In this document: positions 31,513 through 41,503 of the stretch, piece by piece | How the letters are laid out: each line of letters opens with the position of its first letter | Position numbering within the stretch: position 1 is the stretch's first letter | NCBI RefSeq assembly: GCF_024498215.1 | Contig: NZ_CP101806.1 | Location: 1,054,001 to 1,118,000 of the forward strand | Direction of reading: 5' to 3' | DNA length: 64,000 bases | Source of the DNA: Mycoplasmopsis caviae | GTDB taxonomy: Bacteria; Bacillota_I; Bacilli_A; Mycoplasmatales; Metamycoplasmataceae | Program-made: the position numbers and the translations under genes | The notes under the pieces: model-generated | What the model saw: only the letters and a program-made list of their open reading frames with translations | Database searches by the model: none | What the model was told of the DNA's origin: nothing

Positions 31513-33660
31513 CTATGCCATTTCAGCTTGTGGTTCACTCATTTGGCTAGCAGCTTCATCTGCTTTCTTTTGATCTTCTAGAGTTTCAACTTTAACTTTT
31601 AGTAATTTTTGGAATACTGTAGGTTTGTGTTGTCTGTGTGAGTCAAAGAATTGAGCAGCAACAAGCATACCAACAAAATAAAGTGGGAATACAATATAAG
31701 CTGCAATTGGGTGTCATCCACCAAGAATTGTTACAAAACTGAATATAAATGTTCAATCGAATAGACCATTAAATCCTGTTAAGAATGGCGTTCTACCTGA
31801 TTCAACAACTTTTCTTAATTGATCAAGGCTTACAAATGCACCTTTTGATCCTGTAACTAGTTGTTCAGGCGCTAAGTAAGATGAAAGGAATGGAATAAAT
31901 CCAGCAGTTTTAGACAATAATTGAGTTGTTGTTTTAACTGAATTCTTTTCTATTTTGAAGAATGCTTCCATATCTTTAATTGCTCTTAATTTAGCAAATA
32001 CATCATTACCTTCTAGGGCAGTAACATATGAGTTTATGTCAGCCATTGCAACTGTGTGTCTACCATCTTTAAGATTTCCAGCTGTTACAATAGCTTTAAG
32101 TTCAGTAATGAAGTTTGTAAATTTACCCGGTTCATTAATAGCTTTTTCAAGATATGTATATTCAAGTGAAGCTTGAGTACCTGAAACATAACCTTTAACA
32201 ACGCTTAAAGCAATTGCAACAACAATAATTTCTAAGAAACCAAAGATAAATGGAACTGCAATAGTTGCTTTGTAACCACCTGATGCATTTGCAAATACAC
32301 CAATAGAACCTGAGTTAAAGAATAATGTAATGAACAATGGAACTACCATAACAAGTTTGAAACTTGAACTTGGTATTTGTGCTAGTCCAATAATTAATCC
32401 TGTAGCTAAGAATTGACCTAATGTACCGAATAGAAAACCATAGGTAACTGCATTTTGACTAAATCCATATGTTGCAGCAACGTCAACAGCAACAACAGCA
32501 CCAGGAACAAGTTTTTCACTAATACCTTGGAATGCTTGTTGTAGTTCTGAAACAAACATACGAATACCTGCTTGCAATGTAAGAATTGCAGCAATTAATT
32601 GTAATGAGCCTAAAACAAGGTTAATTGGTCAATAAACTGCACCACCACCAGGTTTTCAACTTCCGTATGTTCCAGTTACAAATCCTTTAGTATCTGCGAA
32701 TCTAACTTCTTTTCCAGCAGGTGCAAATTGAATAATTAATACTAAGATAACAAAGATTAATAAAATCAATGCACTTTGTGTAAAGATGTTGTCTTCTAAA
32801 ATTTTAACTTTGTTTGAAAGTTTTTTAGTTTCTGCTGAATCTTCTTTTTTACCAAATCATTTACCAATTTGATAAGCAATTGCAATACCAAACATTTGTT
32901 GGTGTCCAACACAGAAACCAGCTTTTTGTGTAACTGCATCTGAACCTTTAATTGTAGATGTTGAAGCAACACCTCAATATGTTCCAAGTAAAACACCTGA
33001 GAAGAAGATTGTACCAATTTGACCACCTACATTAATTGAGCCCTCAACAGTTCTAAATTGTGAACCTGAGAACATTAATACAAGAATAATTGGAACTACA
33101 ACAGCTGCTTGTTGGAACATAACGTGTCCAGTAATCATAAGTGAATGAACATTTGTTCATTTTCTTAGTGCAACTAAAATAATGTTTACTGATAAACCAA
33201 TTAGTAATGCATATGCTAATCATGATGCAAAACCTTGGCCAACAGAGTTAAGGTAATTTTCTACTGAAACTTGACCTAAATATGTATCAAGTGGAGTAAG
33301 ACCATTACCAAATTTAGAGAATGCCGCGAATATTGGTTTAGCTAAACCAACAATCATACCTGAACCGATTTGCATCATTAAAACACCAATCATGGCCTTA
33401 AGCATGCCTATAAATGAGTCTGAGAAGCCTCTACCTAATATTAAATAACCTACAAGAACAATTGTTCCAATTAGAATTGCATTAACTCCAAGAAAGTTAT
33501 TTAATAATAAGTCTTTTGCAAAGAATAATGTACCAGCTTTAAAATCTCATTTTTTGATACCTAAAGATAGTATATAAACTCCTGCAAATAGTGCAACTAC
33601 AACTAGTGCACCAACTAAAGCTTTTCAGTTAAAAGATCTTTTTGTCTTGTTTTCTGACAT
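31513..33660 (-). CDS. ulaA: Ascorbate PTS EIIC permease, enlarged
   Basis: 715 aa under code 4, versus about 465 for the E. coli protein. About 11 hydrophobic segments. UlaA-family stretches: MLKAMIGVLMMQIGSGMIVG, MITGHVMFQQAAVVVPII, VGHQQMFGIAIAYQIGKWFG, MFVSELQQAFQGISEKLVPG, LGGWHPIAAYIVFPLYFVGM. An extra polar block of about 130 residues (roughly 495-625, VSGTQASLEYTYLEKAINEP to the GSKGAFVSLDQLRK region) lies between membrane segments. The C-terminal tail is charged (KKADEAASQMSEPQAEMA). It forms the membrane channel for L-ascorbate uptake with UlaB and UlaC. AAAGGA precedes the start. Confidence 0.92.
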
Positions 33661-33757
33661 AAGAGAATCCTTTCCCTAAAAAGAGAATGTTTTTAAAAAT
33701 TGTAAATATTTTAAATAAATTAATGAAATGTTATAAGTTTGAGTTTATTGTAAAAAA

Positions 33758-34819
33758 TTAATCAAGTTTAAATTCTTTTTTAAGAGCTTTTAATTCTTTT
33801 GATACTTTTGATGCATCGTATTTACGTGGTTCATCAAAAGCAAGAATTTCACGTGGGTTATTAATCAAGATGTCATCGATAGCTTCTTGAGAAACACCAA
33901 CTTTTTTAAGTAAAGGAATGAATCTGTCAAATAAGTATGCAAATCCAAATGTTTCCTTACCTTTTGTTAAACCATAATTACGTTGGTATAGAATTCTACC
34001 AGCGTCAAGGCTTAATGTAATGTGTTTTTGAAGACCTTGGTCTACCAAGTATTTAATATTTTCAGCTAGAGTTGTATCGGTGTAGTATTTAACACGGTCT
34101 GGTCCATCAAAACATAGTGTAACACCTGTTTCTCTAATAACTTGTTCATAGTAGTAACGGTCTGGGTTTTTATTTAAGTGTGAGATTTGAATCTTACGTG
34201 GGTTTGCACCAAAGTCAATTAAGTGTTGTGCAACTTCTAATGCCATTGTACCTAATTGAGTGTGAACTAAAATAGGGCAACCTGTTGTAATTGATGTTCT
34301 TGCAGCTACTTCAAGTGCTTTTAATTCAAGACGGTCGATTGCAGCATATCCTGTACCAGCTTTAATGATTCCGGCTTTAGCTTTGCTACGTTTAACTACT
34401 GGTCCATTGTAGTTATAAACGTCCATACCTTCTTCAATTTCAGCAACACACATTTTAACAATGTCATTTGTTGGAACATTAGCTAATCATGAGCAATATT
34501 TATCATAAAATTTAGCTTTGTGGAAACCTGTTGACATAACAATGTTTGCTTTACCTTTGAAAGCTTCAGCTATTTCTAGCATTCTGAATACATCACGTCC
34601 AACGTTAGGTGGATCCATTGTAACCATAGTTTTTCCACCACGGTCAACGTATTCTTGAAGTTCTTTTTTAGCGGCATCAACATTGATCATTAAAAAGTCA
34701 ATGTGTTCTTCCATTTCTGGGCCACCATTTTTGATAAGGTGGTCATGACAGTCGGTTATACCGATTGAACTTGCAGGCACATCACCTAGCACTGTTCTAA
34801 CAAATTTTTCTTTCTTCAT
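33758..34819 (-). CDS. Phosphotriesterase-family sugar-phosphate lactonase
   Basis: 353 aa, amidohydrolase fold. Metal ligands: His25 and His27 in GITDCHDHLI, the carbamylated Lys153 in AGIIKAGTGY, His in CPILVHTQLGT, His in KIQISHLNKNPD, and Asp in ITLSLDAGR. A Mycoplasma synoviae and M. agalactiae homologue group was shown to hydrolyse D-xylono-1,4-lactone-5-phosphate and L-arabino-1,4-lactone-5-phosphate (from memory). Its place at the head of the ula operon, where no metallo-beta-lactamase UlaG is present, suggests that it opens L-ascorbate-6-phosphate or a related lactone. AAGGAG precedes the start. Confidence 0.88.
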
Positions 34820-34931
34820 TAAATCTCCTTATTGAAGTCAATAGAACCTTGTAAATTAGTTATTGTTTTTTTATGGTTCTACTTAAATTTTATGTTTAAT
34901 ATTAATAACTTGAAATATAAATTTTTACTCA

Positions 34932-34954
34932 TTTTTGGAAGTTTTTTCCAAAAA
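34932..34954. promoter_or_regulatory. Inverted repeat upstream of the ula operon
   Basis: TTTTTGGAA and TTCCAAAAA are 9-bp perfect arms with a 5-nt spacer, about 110 bp upstream of the lactonase start. It may be an operator or activator site. It has no T-run position that would suit a terminator of a nearby gene. Confidence 0.4.
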
Positions 34955-35168
34955 AAATTATAAACTCACTAAAATATTTTTTTGCTTTTTACCTTATATA
35001 TAATAAATATATGTAAAAAATACTTATTTAAATTGAAAGTTTTTTTCAAATTTTTTTTAACATTTTTTGTTGGGGATTTGCCTTTTTAAACTTTTGCACA
35101 AAATATGGAAAAATTTCCTTATGTCTTGTACTAAATTGTTTTTATTTTCTTGCTAAATAAATAAAGAA

Positions 35169-35192
35169 AAAAGCACTTTTAATGGTGCTTTT
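35169..35192 (-). terminator. Terminator of lysS
   Basis: AAAAGCAC/GTGCTTTT stem with an 8-nt loop and a T tail on the minus strand, just after the lysS stop. Confidence 0.8.
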
Positions 35193-35198
35193 GTACCT

Positions 35199-36665
35199 TT
35201 ATTTCTTAATTCTCTTAAGCGTTGGAAACAATAATACATCACGAATTGAATCAGTTTCAGTAAGCAACATAACTAAACGATCAATACCAATTCCACAACC
35301 TCCTGTTGGTGGCATACCGTATTCAAGTGCATCAACAAAGTCATAGTCAATATCACTTGCCTCGTCATTACCTTTGCTCTTTTCTTCAAGTTGTGCTTCA
35401 AAACGTTCTAACTGGTCAATTGGGTCGCTTAACTCTGTATACATATTTGCATACTCTTTTGTATTAATAAATAACTCAGCACGTTCAGTAAATCTAGGAT
35501 CCTCACTTTTTGCACTAAGCGGTGAAATTTCAATTGGGTGTCCATATAGAAATGTTGGTTGAATCAATGATGGTTCAACTAGTTCTTCATATAATGCATT
35601 AATAATATGACCGATTGTATAAAACTTCTCAAGTTTAATTTTATGAACCTTTGCTACTTCGATAGCTTCTTCAAGTGTGATCTTTCTAAAATCTTTTCCT
35701 GTTTCTTTACTTACAGCATCAATCATGTTTACGCGTTTAAATGGTTTAGATAAATCAACTTCAACACCATTGGTTATAAACTTACTCTTGCCAATTTTCT
35801 TGCAAAGTTCTTTAATCAAGGTTTCTGTCCGGTTCATCATACCTTCAACATTTGAATACGCTTCATAAAACTCAATTGTGGTAAACTCTGGATTATGAGT
35901 TGTGTCATAACCTTCATTTCTAAAAATTCTACCCATTTCATAAACTCTTTCAAATCCGCCAACTACTAATTTCTTAAGAGGAATTTCAGTAGCAATTCTT
36001 AAAACAAAGTCTTGATTTAGTGAGTTATGGTGAGTTGTAAAAGGCTTAGCAGCTGCACCTGAAAGATAATCATGCAAGAATGGTGTTTCAGCTTCAAGAT
36101 AATCAAGTTTATTAAAGTAATCTCTAATTCATTGAACTATCTTAGTTCTCATAATGAATGTTTCTCTTGACTTTGCATTAGTGATTAAATCCAAATATCT
36201 ATGACGATATCTTTCTTCTGTATCAACAAGACCATGAAATTTATCAGGAAGAGGTTTAAGAGCTTTGGTTAAAAGTTGAATATCTTGTGCTTTAACTGTT
36301 AACTCACCTGTGTGAGTTTTCATTAAGAGACCTCTAACTCATATAATGTCACCCAAGTCAAATGTCTCAACTATTTTAGTTAATTCTTCATTTTCTTTTT
36401 TATTGAAGTAAACTTGAATAACTCCTTTTCGGTCTTTTAAAACTAAGAAAGGCCCCCTTGTGGTAATCAATCTACCACTAATATTTTTCTTAATTTTTTT
36501 GTCTTCTAATTTTTCTTTTGAAAATTCAGCATACTTTTTACTTAATTCATCACTTGTGCTTAATTTACCTAGGTTATAGGCTTTTTTAAATGGTTCAACA
36601 TCAAATTTTTTATAAAAATCTAATTTGTCACGACGAACTTGTTCTTGTTCAGTATATTTAGCCAT
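35199..36665 (-). CDS. lysS: Lysyl-tRNA synthetase, class II
   Basis: 488 aa. An OB-fold anticodon domain ([40 protein letters not shown]) is followed by the class II core: motif 1 [19 protein letters not shown], motif 2 [20 protein letters not shown], and motif 3 [20 protein letters not shown]. The start at MAKYTEQEQ is chosen because AAGGAG lies 6 bases before it; the upstream in-frame ATG at 36683 has none. Confidence 0.97.
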
Positions 36666-36893
36666 ATTTTTCTCCTTATTCATATTAATTTTAAATTATA
36701 TAAAATAATGAATAAATAATGTTTAAATTGAATTGTTCAAATATTCAATTACAAATATTATTTATTTGAAATCTAACAAATTTAAAATATATAATTTTAA
36801 TAATTAATTTTGAAACTTTGAACATTTGTTTCTTGATTAAGTTCAATGAACTAATAAGTAAAGTTGTGTTTCAATTATTTAAAGGAGTTTATT

Positions 36894-37295
36894 ATGAATA
36901 ACAATAAATTAAGCGAAAAAGAAGAACAAATAAAGAAATTAGCTTTTGAGCATATGAATAAATCGTTTCAAAGAATGAAAAAGAACTTAAATCCAATAGA
37001 TCTTGAAGATCTTATAAAACAGGCTGAAACAATTGTTATAAAAGCATATGAATTAACAAAAAAAGATCCCCAAAAACATGCAAATGAATATCGCGATAGA
37101 CTTTTCAAGGTTTCTAAACTTTTAGTGTTAACACTAAGTCATTATAAAGATATGGTTTACAAGGGAATTTGTCGTCATTTGATAGAAAATGAAAAAGGTG
37201 AAAGCGAAATTAATGATATGCCACTCTCTTCATATTTTGATGCAGCAGAAAATATTAGTCAAATTGAAGGTTCTGTTGAAAATTTAAAAAAATAA
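36894..37295 (+). CDS. Hypothetical helical protein
   Basis: 133 aa, not recognised. Mostly charged helices (KLSEKEEQIKKLAFEHMNKS; LEDLIKQAETIVIKAYELTK), no membrane segment or Cys. AAAGGAG at 36882-36888 fixes the start; an in-frame ATG at 36864 lacks a ribosome binding site. It is divergent from lysS and followed by a hairpin at 37404. Confidence 0.7.
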   Translation: MNNNKLSEKEEQIKKLAFEHMNKSFQRMKKNLNPIDLEDLIKQAETIVIKAYELTKKDPQKHANEYRDRLFKVSKLLVLTLSHYKDMVYKGICRHLIENEKGESEINDMPLSSYFDAAENISQIEGSVENLKK

Positions 37296-37403
37296 TTACA
37301 AATGGTTTTTAGGCAACTAAATTATTATTTTTCAAGAAATGTATATAAAATATGCCTAAAATTCCATATAAAATAAAAAAATCAACTTTTTTGATTTCAA
37401 AAA

Positions 37404-37429
37404 ATGCCACAAAAATTTTTTTGTGGTAT
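37404..37429. terminator. Bidirectional terminator-like hairpin
   Basis: GCCACAAAAA and TTTTTGTGG pair tightly with A/T tails, between the hypothetical gene and the tRNA genes. Confidence 0.65.
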
Positions 37430-37471
37430 TATTAATATGCAAGAAATAAAAATTGCAAACAATTAATGCGT

Positions 37472-37548
37472 GGTCGCGTAGCTCAGTAGGATAGAGCACG
37501 AGCCTTCTAAGCCCGTGGTCAGAGGTTCGAATCCTCTCGTGATCGCCA
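37472..37548 (+). tRNA. tRNA-Arg (UCU)
   Basis: 77 nt with encoded CCA. Acceptor GGTCGCG pairs with CGTGATC (two G-U). The anticodon loop is CTTCTAA, giving UCU, which reads AGA, the main Arg codon here. The T arm AGAGG-TTCGAAT-CCTCT is perfect. One A-C mismatch in the anticodon stem. Confidence 0.92.
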
Positions 37549-37570
37549 TTTTTTTATTTTGCTTTTTTGT

Positions 37571-37576
37571 TATAAT
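37571..37576 (+). promoter_or_regulatory. -10 box of the second tRNA-Arg
   Basis: TATAAT 9 bp before the tRNA 5' end, so this tRNA can be transcribed on its own. Confidence 0.55.
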
Positions 37577-37584
37577 AATAAAAA

Positions 37585-37661
37585 GTCCTTGTAGCTCAAC
37601 CGGATAGAGCACAAGCCTCCTAAGCTTGGGGTAGGTGGTTCAATTCCACTCAGGGACGCCA
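37585..37661 (+). tRNA. tRNA-Arg (CCU)
   Basis: 77 nt with encoded CCA. Acceptor GTCCTTG pairs with CAGGGAC. The anticodon stem CAAGC/GCTTG is perfect around CTCCTAA, giving CCU, which reads AGG. The T arm GTGG-TTCAATT-CCAC is intact. The 288 bp that follow, to 37949, hold no gene I can see. Confidence 0.92.
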
Positions 37662-37949
37662 TTTTTTTATCACTTTTTAAAATTTTTGAATAATGAATCG
37701 CAATAAATAAAGCGTCTTATAGTTTAAATTTGGATCTTTCTTGTCAAGCGTTCTATTTTGTGTTATATAAGTTGGTTAAATTACACAATGCAAAAAATAG
37801 TATAACTTAGTACAAAATTTCAAACGCTTAACGAAATTAAAAGTGTTTGTTTTTTTAATTAAGAAATAAGTTTATAATGCACTTGGTAAGGTTTGGTTAC
37901 AAATATAAAAGAGTATAATTAAGATATATGAAATAAGGAGAAATAATAT

Positions 37950-38762
37950 ATGAATAGAAAACTTCTAAAATTAGGTTTTGTTGCTTCTTTTTTATCAATA
38001 GGTACAATTGCAATAAGTGCAAGTTGTCAAAAGGAAGATAAAGATCAACCACAAGCTGATACCCTTGAACAAAAGAAAGCAAAAGTGGAAGAAAAAATAA
38101 AAGAACTTGAAGCTAAACTTAGAGAAAAAAATGATACTCAATTAACCAGCAGTATAAACCCGTTGATTAAAACAATGAGAGAAAATCTTACAAAAGCTAA
38201 AACTGAGGAAGATATTAATGAAATTGTTAAGCAAACTGATAATCTATTAGAAACAGTTAAAAATCATCAAAGTGCTGGCGGTTCAACAACACCATCTCAA
38301 CCATCAAATCCTGCCCAACCTAGCCAACCTGTAACACCTACTCCAAATCCAGGAACTGGAACAACTAGTGAAGCAAATAAGTACCAAAGTTCATTTAGTA
38401 TTGTAGATAAAGATAAAATCAAGCAATTAGTAAGCGATATCAAAGAAAATACTTTTGGATATTCATTTACTGCAAAAAAGATTCTTTTATTTAATGGAAA
38501 AACTGATTGAAAAAATGCGTATGGAACTGCTTTTGAAATCAATGGTGATTTATTAACAAAACTTAATAATAATTTCCAAATTGCAAACCCTGATAGACCA
38601 ACATATACAAAAAATGGGGAAGAAAAACCCTCAAGTTACTTAAAAGCTGAATACTCAAATAATATATTAACATTATCATTCAGATTAGTTGAATATAAAA
38701 GGAAAAAAGTGGATACTAATAAGGATACCACAGTTTACATTGTTAAATTCTCATTAGTTTAA
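37950..38762 (+). CDS. Surface lipoprotein, paralogue of the one at 46291
   Basis: 270 aa. A prokaryotic lipoprotein signal peptide ends in TIAISASC, so Cys27 should be lipidated. It is followed by a coiled coil (LEQKKAKVEEKIKELEAKLR), a Thr/Pro/Gln-rich linker (about 109-135) and a C-terminal domain ending DTTVYIVKFSLV. The C-terminal about 80 residues align with the lipoprotein at 46291-47082 (shared LxFRLVE/IFRLVK core and KNGE). AAGGAG precedes the start, with TATAAT at 37914-37919. The role is unknown; probably a surface antigen. Confidence 0.88.
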
Positions 38763-38776
38763 TTGTTGATTATTCG

Positions 38777-38808
38777 AAATAACAGACATGCTGTAAGTCT
38801 GTTATTTT
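38777..38808 (+). terminator. Terminator of the lipoprotein gene
   Basis: AAATAACAGAC pairs with GTCTGTTATTT and is followed by T's. Confidence 0.85.
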
Positions 38809-38970
38809 AATTTGTAAAACAACCTCTAAATGTGCAAATATTTGATTCAAGTATTGGAATTAGAATAATTATCCATGAATTTAAATTAGCTTTAGCAAAC
38901 ATAAAAGTCTATTAAAACATAGTTTTACTTACTAACCATCATTTTGATTGCTGAAATATCTCAGTAACAA

Positions 38971-38981
38971 AAAAACTAGCT
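38971..38981. terminator. Left arm of a terminator split by IS3 copy 2
   Basis: AAAAACTAGCT here pairs exactly with AGCTAGTTTTT at 42968-42978 once the IS (and its 3-bp duplication) is removed. It would be a bidirectional terminator between the convergent lipoprotein and Bax-inhibitor-1 genes. Confidence 0.8.
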
Positions 38982-39157
38982 ACAATAATGATGTGAACCC
39001 CAAAACTTGTACAAAAAAATTATAAAATATTTGATTATTTTTATCAAGCGGAATCCGCTTGATAATGGTTTTATTTTATTTTGTCCACCCTGTTTTTATC
39101 TTTTATTTTGTCCATTTTTAGGTTTCAATTATTATTTTAAAAAGGAGAATTTAAATT

Positions 39158-40772
39158 ATGGAAAATCTTGTAATTAAAACCAGATTTCAAGCAGTTGATA
39201 CAGGTAAAACAACTGATTATGAAGATAAAAAAATTTTAGATTTAAAAAAATTCAACAATATTGAAATAGACCAAATGCCGAAATATCAAAAATATTAGGA
39301 AAATTGGGTTGTAGAACATCAACAAAAACAATTAAAAGATATAGAAATCAAATATTGATTGCATCTACAAATAACCAAGATGCAATCAGTATATCACATG
39401 GTAATAAAAATAAACTTAGGGGTGTGAAAGTAAGTGATTCAGTTATTATTGATTTAACTAATAGATATTATGAATTAGTGGAACATATTGAGAAAATATC
39501 AAAAGGTGATCTTAGTGTAGCCTTGTTGCATTTTTACAATAATGAGACTTACTAATGATGAAAAAAATTGTTGCCTTTCACTACCTTTTATAAAAGAATG
39601 CTTAGACTTGGTTATTGCAGTTCATATGCAACGAGAAAAGTAAAAAATGAGCTTAAGAGAAGAAGAATGTTTTTAGAAAACGGTCAAGATATTTCTAAAA
39701 TCGAGGCACAGTTTATTAAAATTTATGAAAAAATTCTAAATAAAAATCCATTAAAAGGTGTTTACCAAAATAAAAGTTCTGACTATGATTTTGGGCAAAT
39801 TATTGAAATTGATGCAACACCACTTCATCTTTTTGGAGAAAGTAAGAAGTACCATATTTATAATGCTTGTTGATGCGGCAACAAAAAGTTTGTTAGCAAT
39901 CTGAATTGACATTGAGGAAACAACAATTGGATATCAAAATCTTCTAACACAATTATTTAAAAGGTATGGCATTCCACAAGTAATAATAACGGATAGAAGA
40001 AGAACTTTTGAGGTTCAGATAGTACAAGAACAAGTATGGAAGAAGCACTAAATGCAAGAGGAATTGAACTTATAACAAGCGACAATCCAAAGGCAAAACC
40101 AAATGTTGAAAGATCATTTTGAACATTGCAAAGATGAATAGGAACATTCTTTCATACAAACGGAATCAACTGTTTTGAAGACTTTTTGGGAAAAATTGAA
40201 CTTTTAATTGATGAATACAACAAACAATTTAAAAGGCCGAAGCAGTAAGTAAAAAATCAAATGTTTTTAGAAAGCCAAATACTGAAATTTTTGAAGAAGA
40301 GATGAATCTTGTAATTAAAAGAAAAATAGTTAATCATACTGTGAGATATGACAACAAATATCTTGCTCCATTTGATAATAATGGCGCTAGGGTTTCTATG
40401 TTTGAAAGTGGAGAGGCAAAGTCTATGGTAACTCCTGAAAATAAATTATTCTTTGTTGAGGGGAAAAGAAAATATGAAGCCAGAGTACCGAAAGGAAACG
40501 AATTGAGCGCAATCGATGTATATGCAATATCAAAAAATCTTGATCCACAACATCAAGGTGTAAGAGCTACAATTAAAACCATTCTTCATAATAGAACATG
40601 AACATCCAGTACATTTGAAAAACTTGAAAATATATTTAAGAATTCTGCAAACCCAAACAATAAAGACATTGAATTTATTAAAAAACTATTAAGTGAAAAT
40701 CTTGAAAAGTTAAATGATATTACAAAAGAAATGAAGGAATTTATTGACGCTAATTACAAATCATTTAAGTAA
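39158..40772 (+). pseudogene. IS1202-like transposase, copy 3, frameshifted
   Basis: Opens MENLVIKTRFQAVDTGKTTD after AAAAGGAG. It has A7 before TTCAACAATATTG near 39245 where A8 would keep frame, and a TAA near 39555. The DDE core and C-terminal domain are otherwise well kept; GEAKSMVTPENK and GVRATIKTILHNRTW are in frame near 40420 and 40560. Further breaks lie near 39870 (IYNAC), 40010, 40040 and 40235. Confidence 0.8.
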
Positions 40773-41235
40773 GTTTTTCTTGTTTCTTCTTTTTTAAAAG
40801 AAGAAAGCCTGTCTGGCAAGACAAAAAGAAGTTTTGCTTCTTAAGACCGACAGGTCTTAATAAGAGCCAACGGCTCAATACTTATTAAATAAGTTATTTT
40901 TATTTCAATCAACAATTTATTTGTTGATTGAAGAATATTTAAAAAGAAATTAACAAATGATGTCAATCCCCAAAAGTTATGAAAAAACTTTAGGATTGAA
41001 GACAAAATGAATTAATTAAAAGCAACTTCTTAATGATGTTGTATGTTTTAATATGCAAAATTTTAAAAAATGTAATTTAACATTTAAAAAATGCGGTAAA
41101 CCTTAATGTTGTACACACAAAAACAAAAAATAACACATTTTTTGCTGTTTTGGTTAAAAAATAGCCAAACTTTTATGTGTTTTGGCTATAATTTTTACAA
41201 CCTTAAAAATTGGACAAAATAGAAGAAAATTATCA
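40773..41235. repeat. Hairpin-rich noncoding tail of the IS1202-like element
   Basis: In about 460 bp there are at least eight consecutive inverted repeats: TTTCTTCTTT/AAAGAAGAAA, AGAAG/CTTCT, AAGACC/GGTCTT, GAGCC/GGCTC, CAATCAACAA/TTGTTGATTG, TCAATCC/GGATTGA with inner AAAAGTT/AACTTT, and TAGCCAAA/TTTTGGCTA. The same tail occurs at 19491-19954, 22114-22576, 45487-45948 and 49256-49718. No conserved ORF is present. Confidence 0.75.
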
Positions 41236-41503
41236 ATTTTTATCAAGCGGAATCCGCTTGATTTTATTTATTTCGCATTTTTGATCAAAAATGCGAAAAA
41301 GAATCATTAATATTATTTTCTTGGGTTGGCTTCTAGCCAACCAATTATTTTTTATTTAGTTTTTAAAATTAATTTTATTAATTATTTTTGTGGAAATGCG
41401 TTTTTCCAATTTATATAAAATTAATTTCTCAATTTGTTACATTGTTTGTGTTGCGAATTTATTTAAAAGATATGATTTAATCATAATTAATTTTCTTGAC
41501 AAT

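Larger units (their letters stand above)
34820..35198. other. Intergenic region with the ula promoter
   Basis: About 380 bp, AT-rich. On the minus strand it should hold the promoter of the lactonase-ula operon (a TATATT about 85-95 bp upstream of the start is the best -10). It includes an inverted repeat at 34932-34954 and the lysS terminator at 35169-35192. No small gene seen. Confidence 0.5.
39063..41235 (+). mobile_element. IS1202-like element, copy 3 (nested)
   Basis: A 2173-bp element, plus orientation, inside IS3 copy 2. The 26-bp target duplication (39037-39062 and 41236-41261) includes the whole IS3 hairpin TCAAGCGGA/TCCGCTTGA, so that hairpin is now present twice. Confidence 0.92.

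Noticed and set aside
40773-41235. CRISPR array or tracrRNA in the hairpin-rich IS tail
   Set aside because: No regularly spaced direct repeats; the repeats are inverted and of unequal sequence, and no cas gene is in the window.
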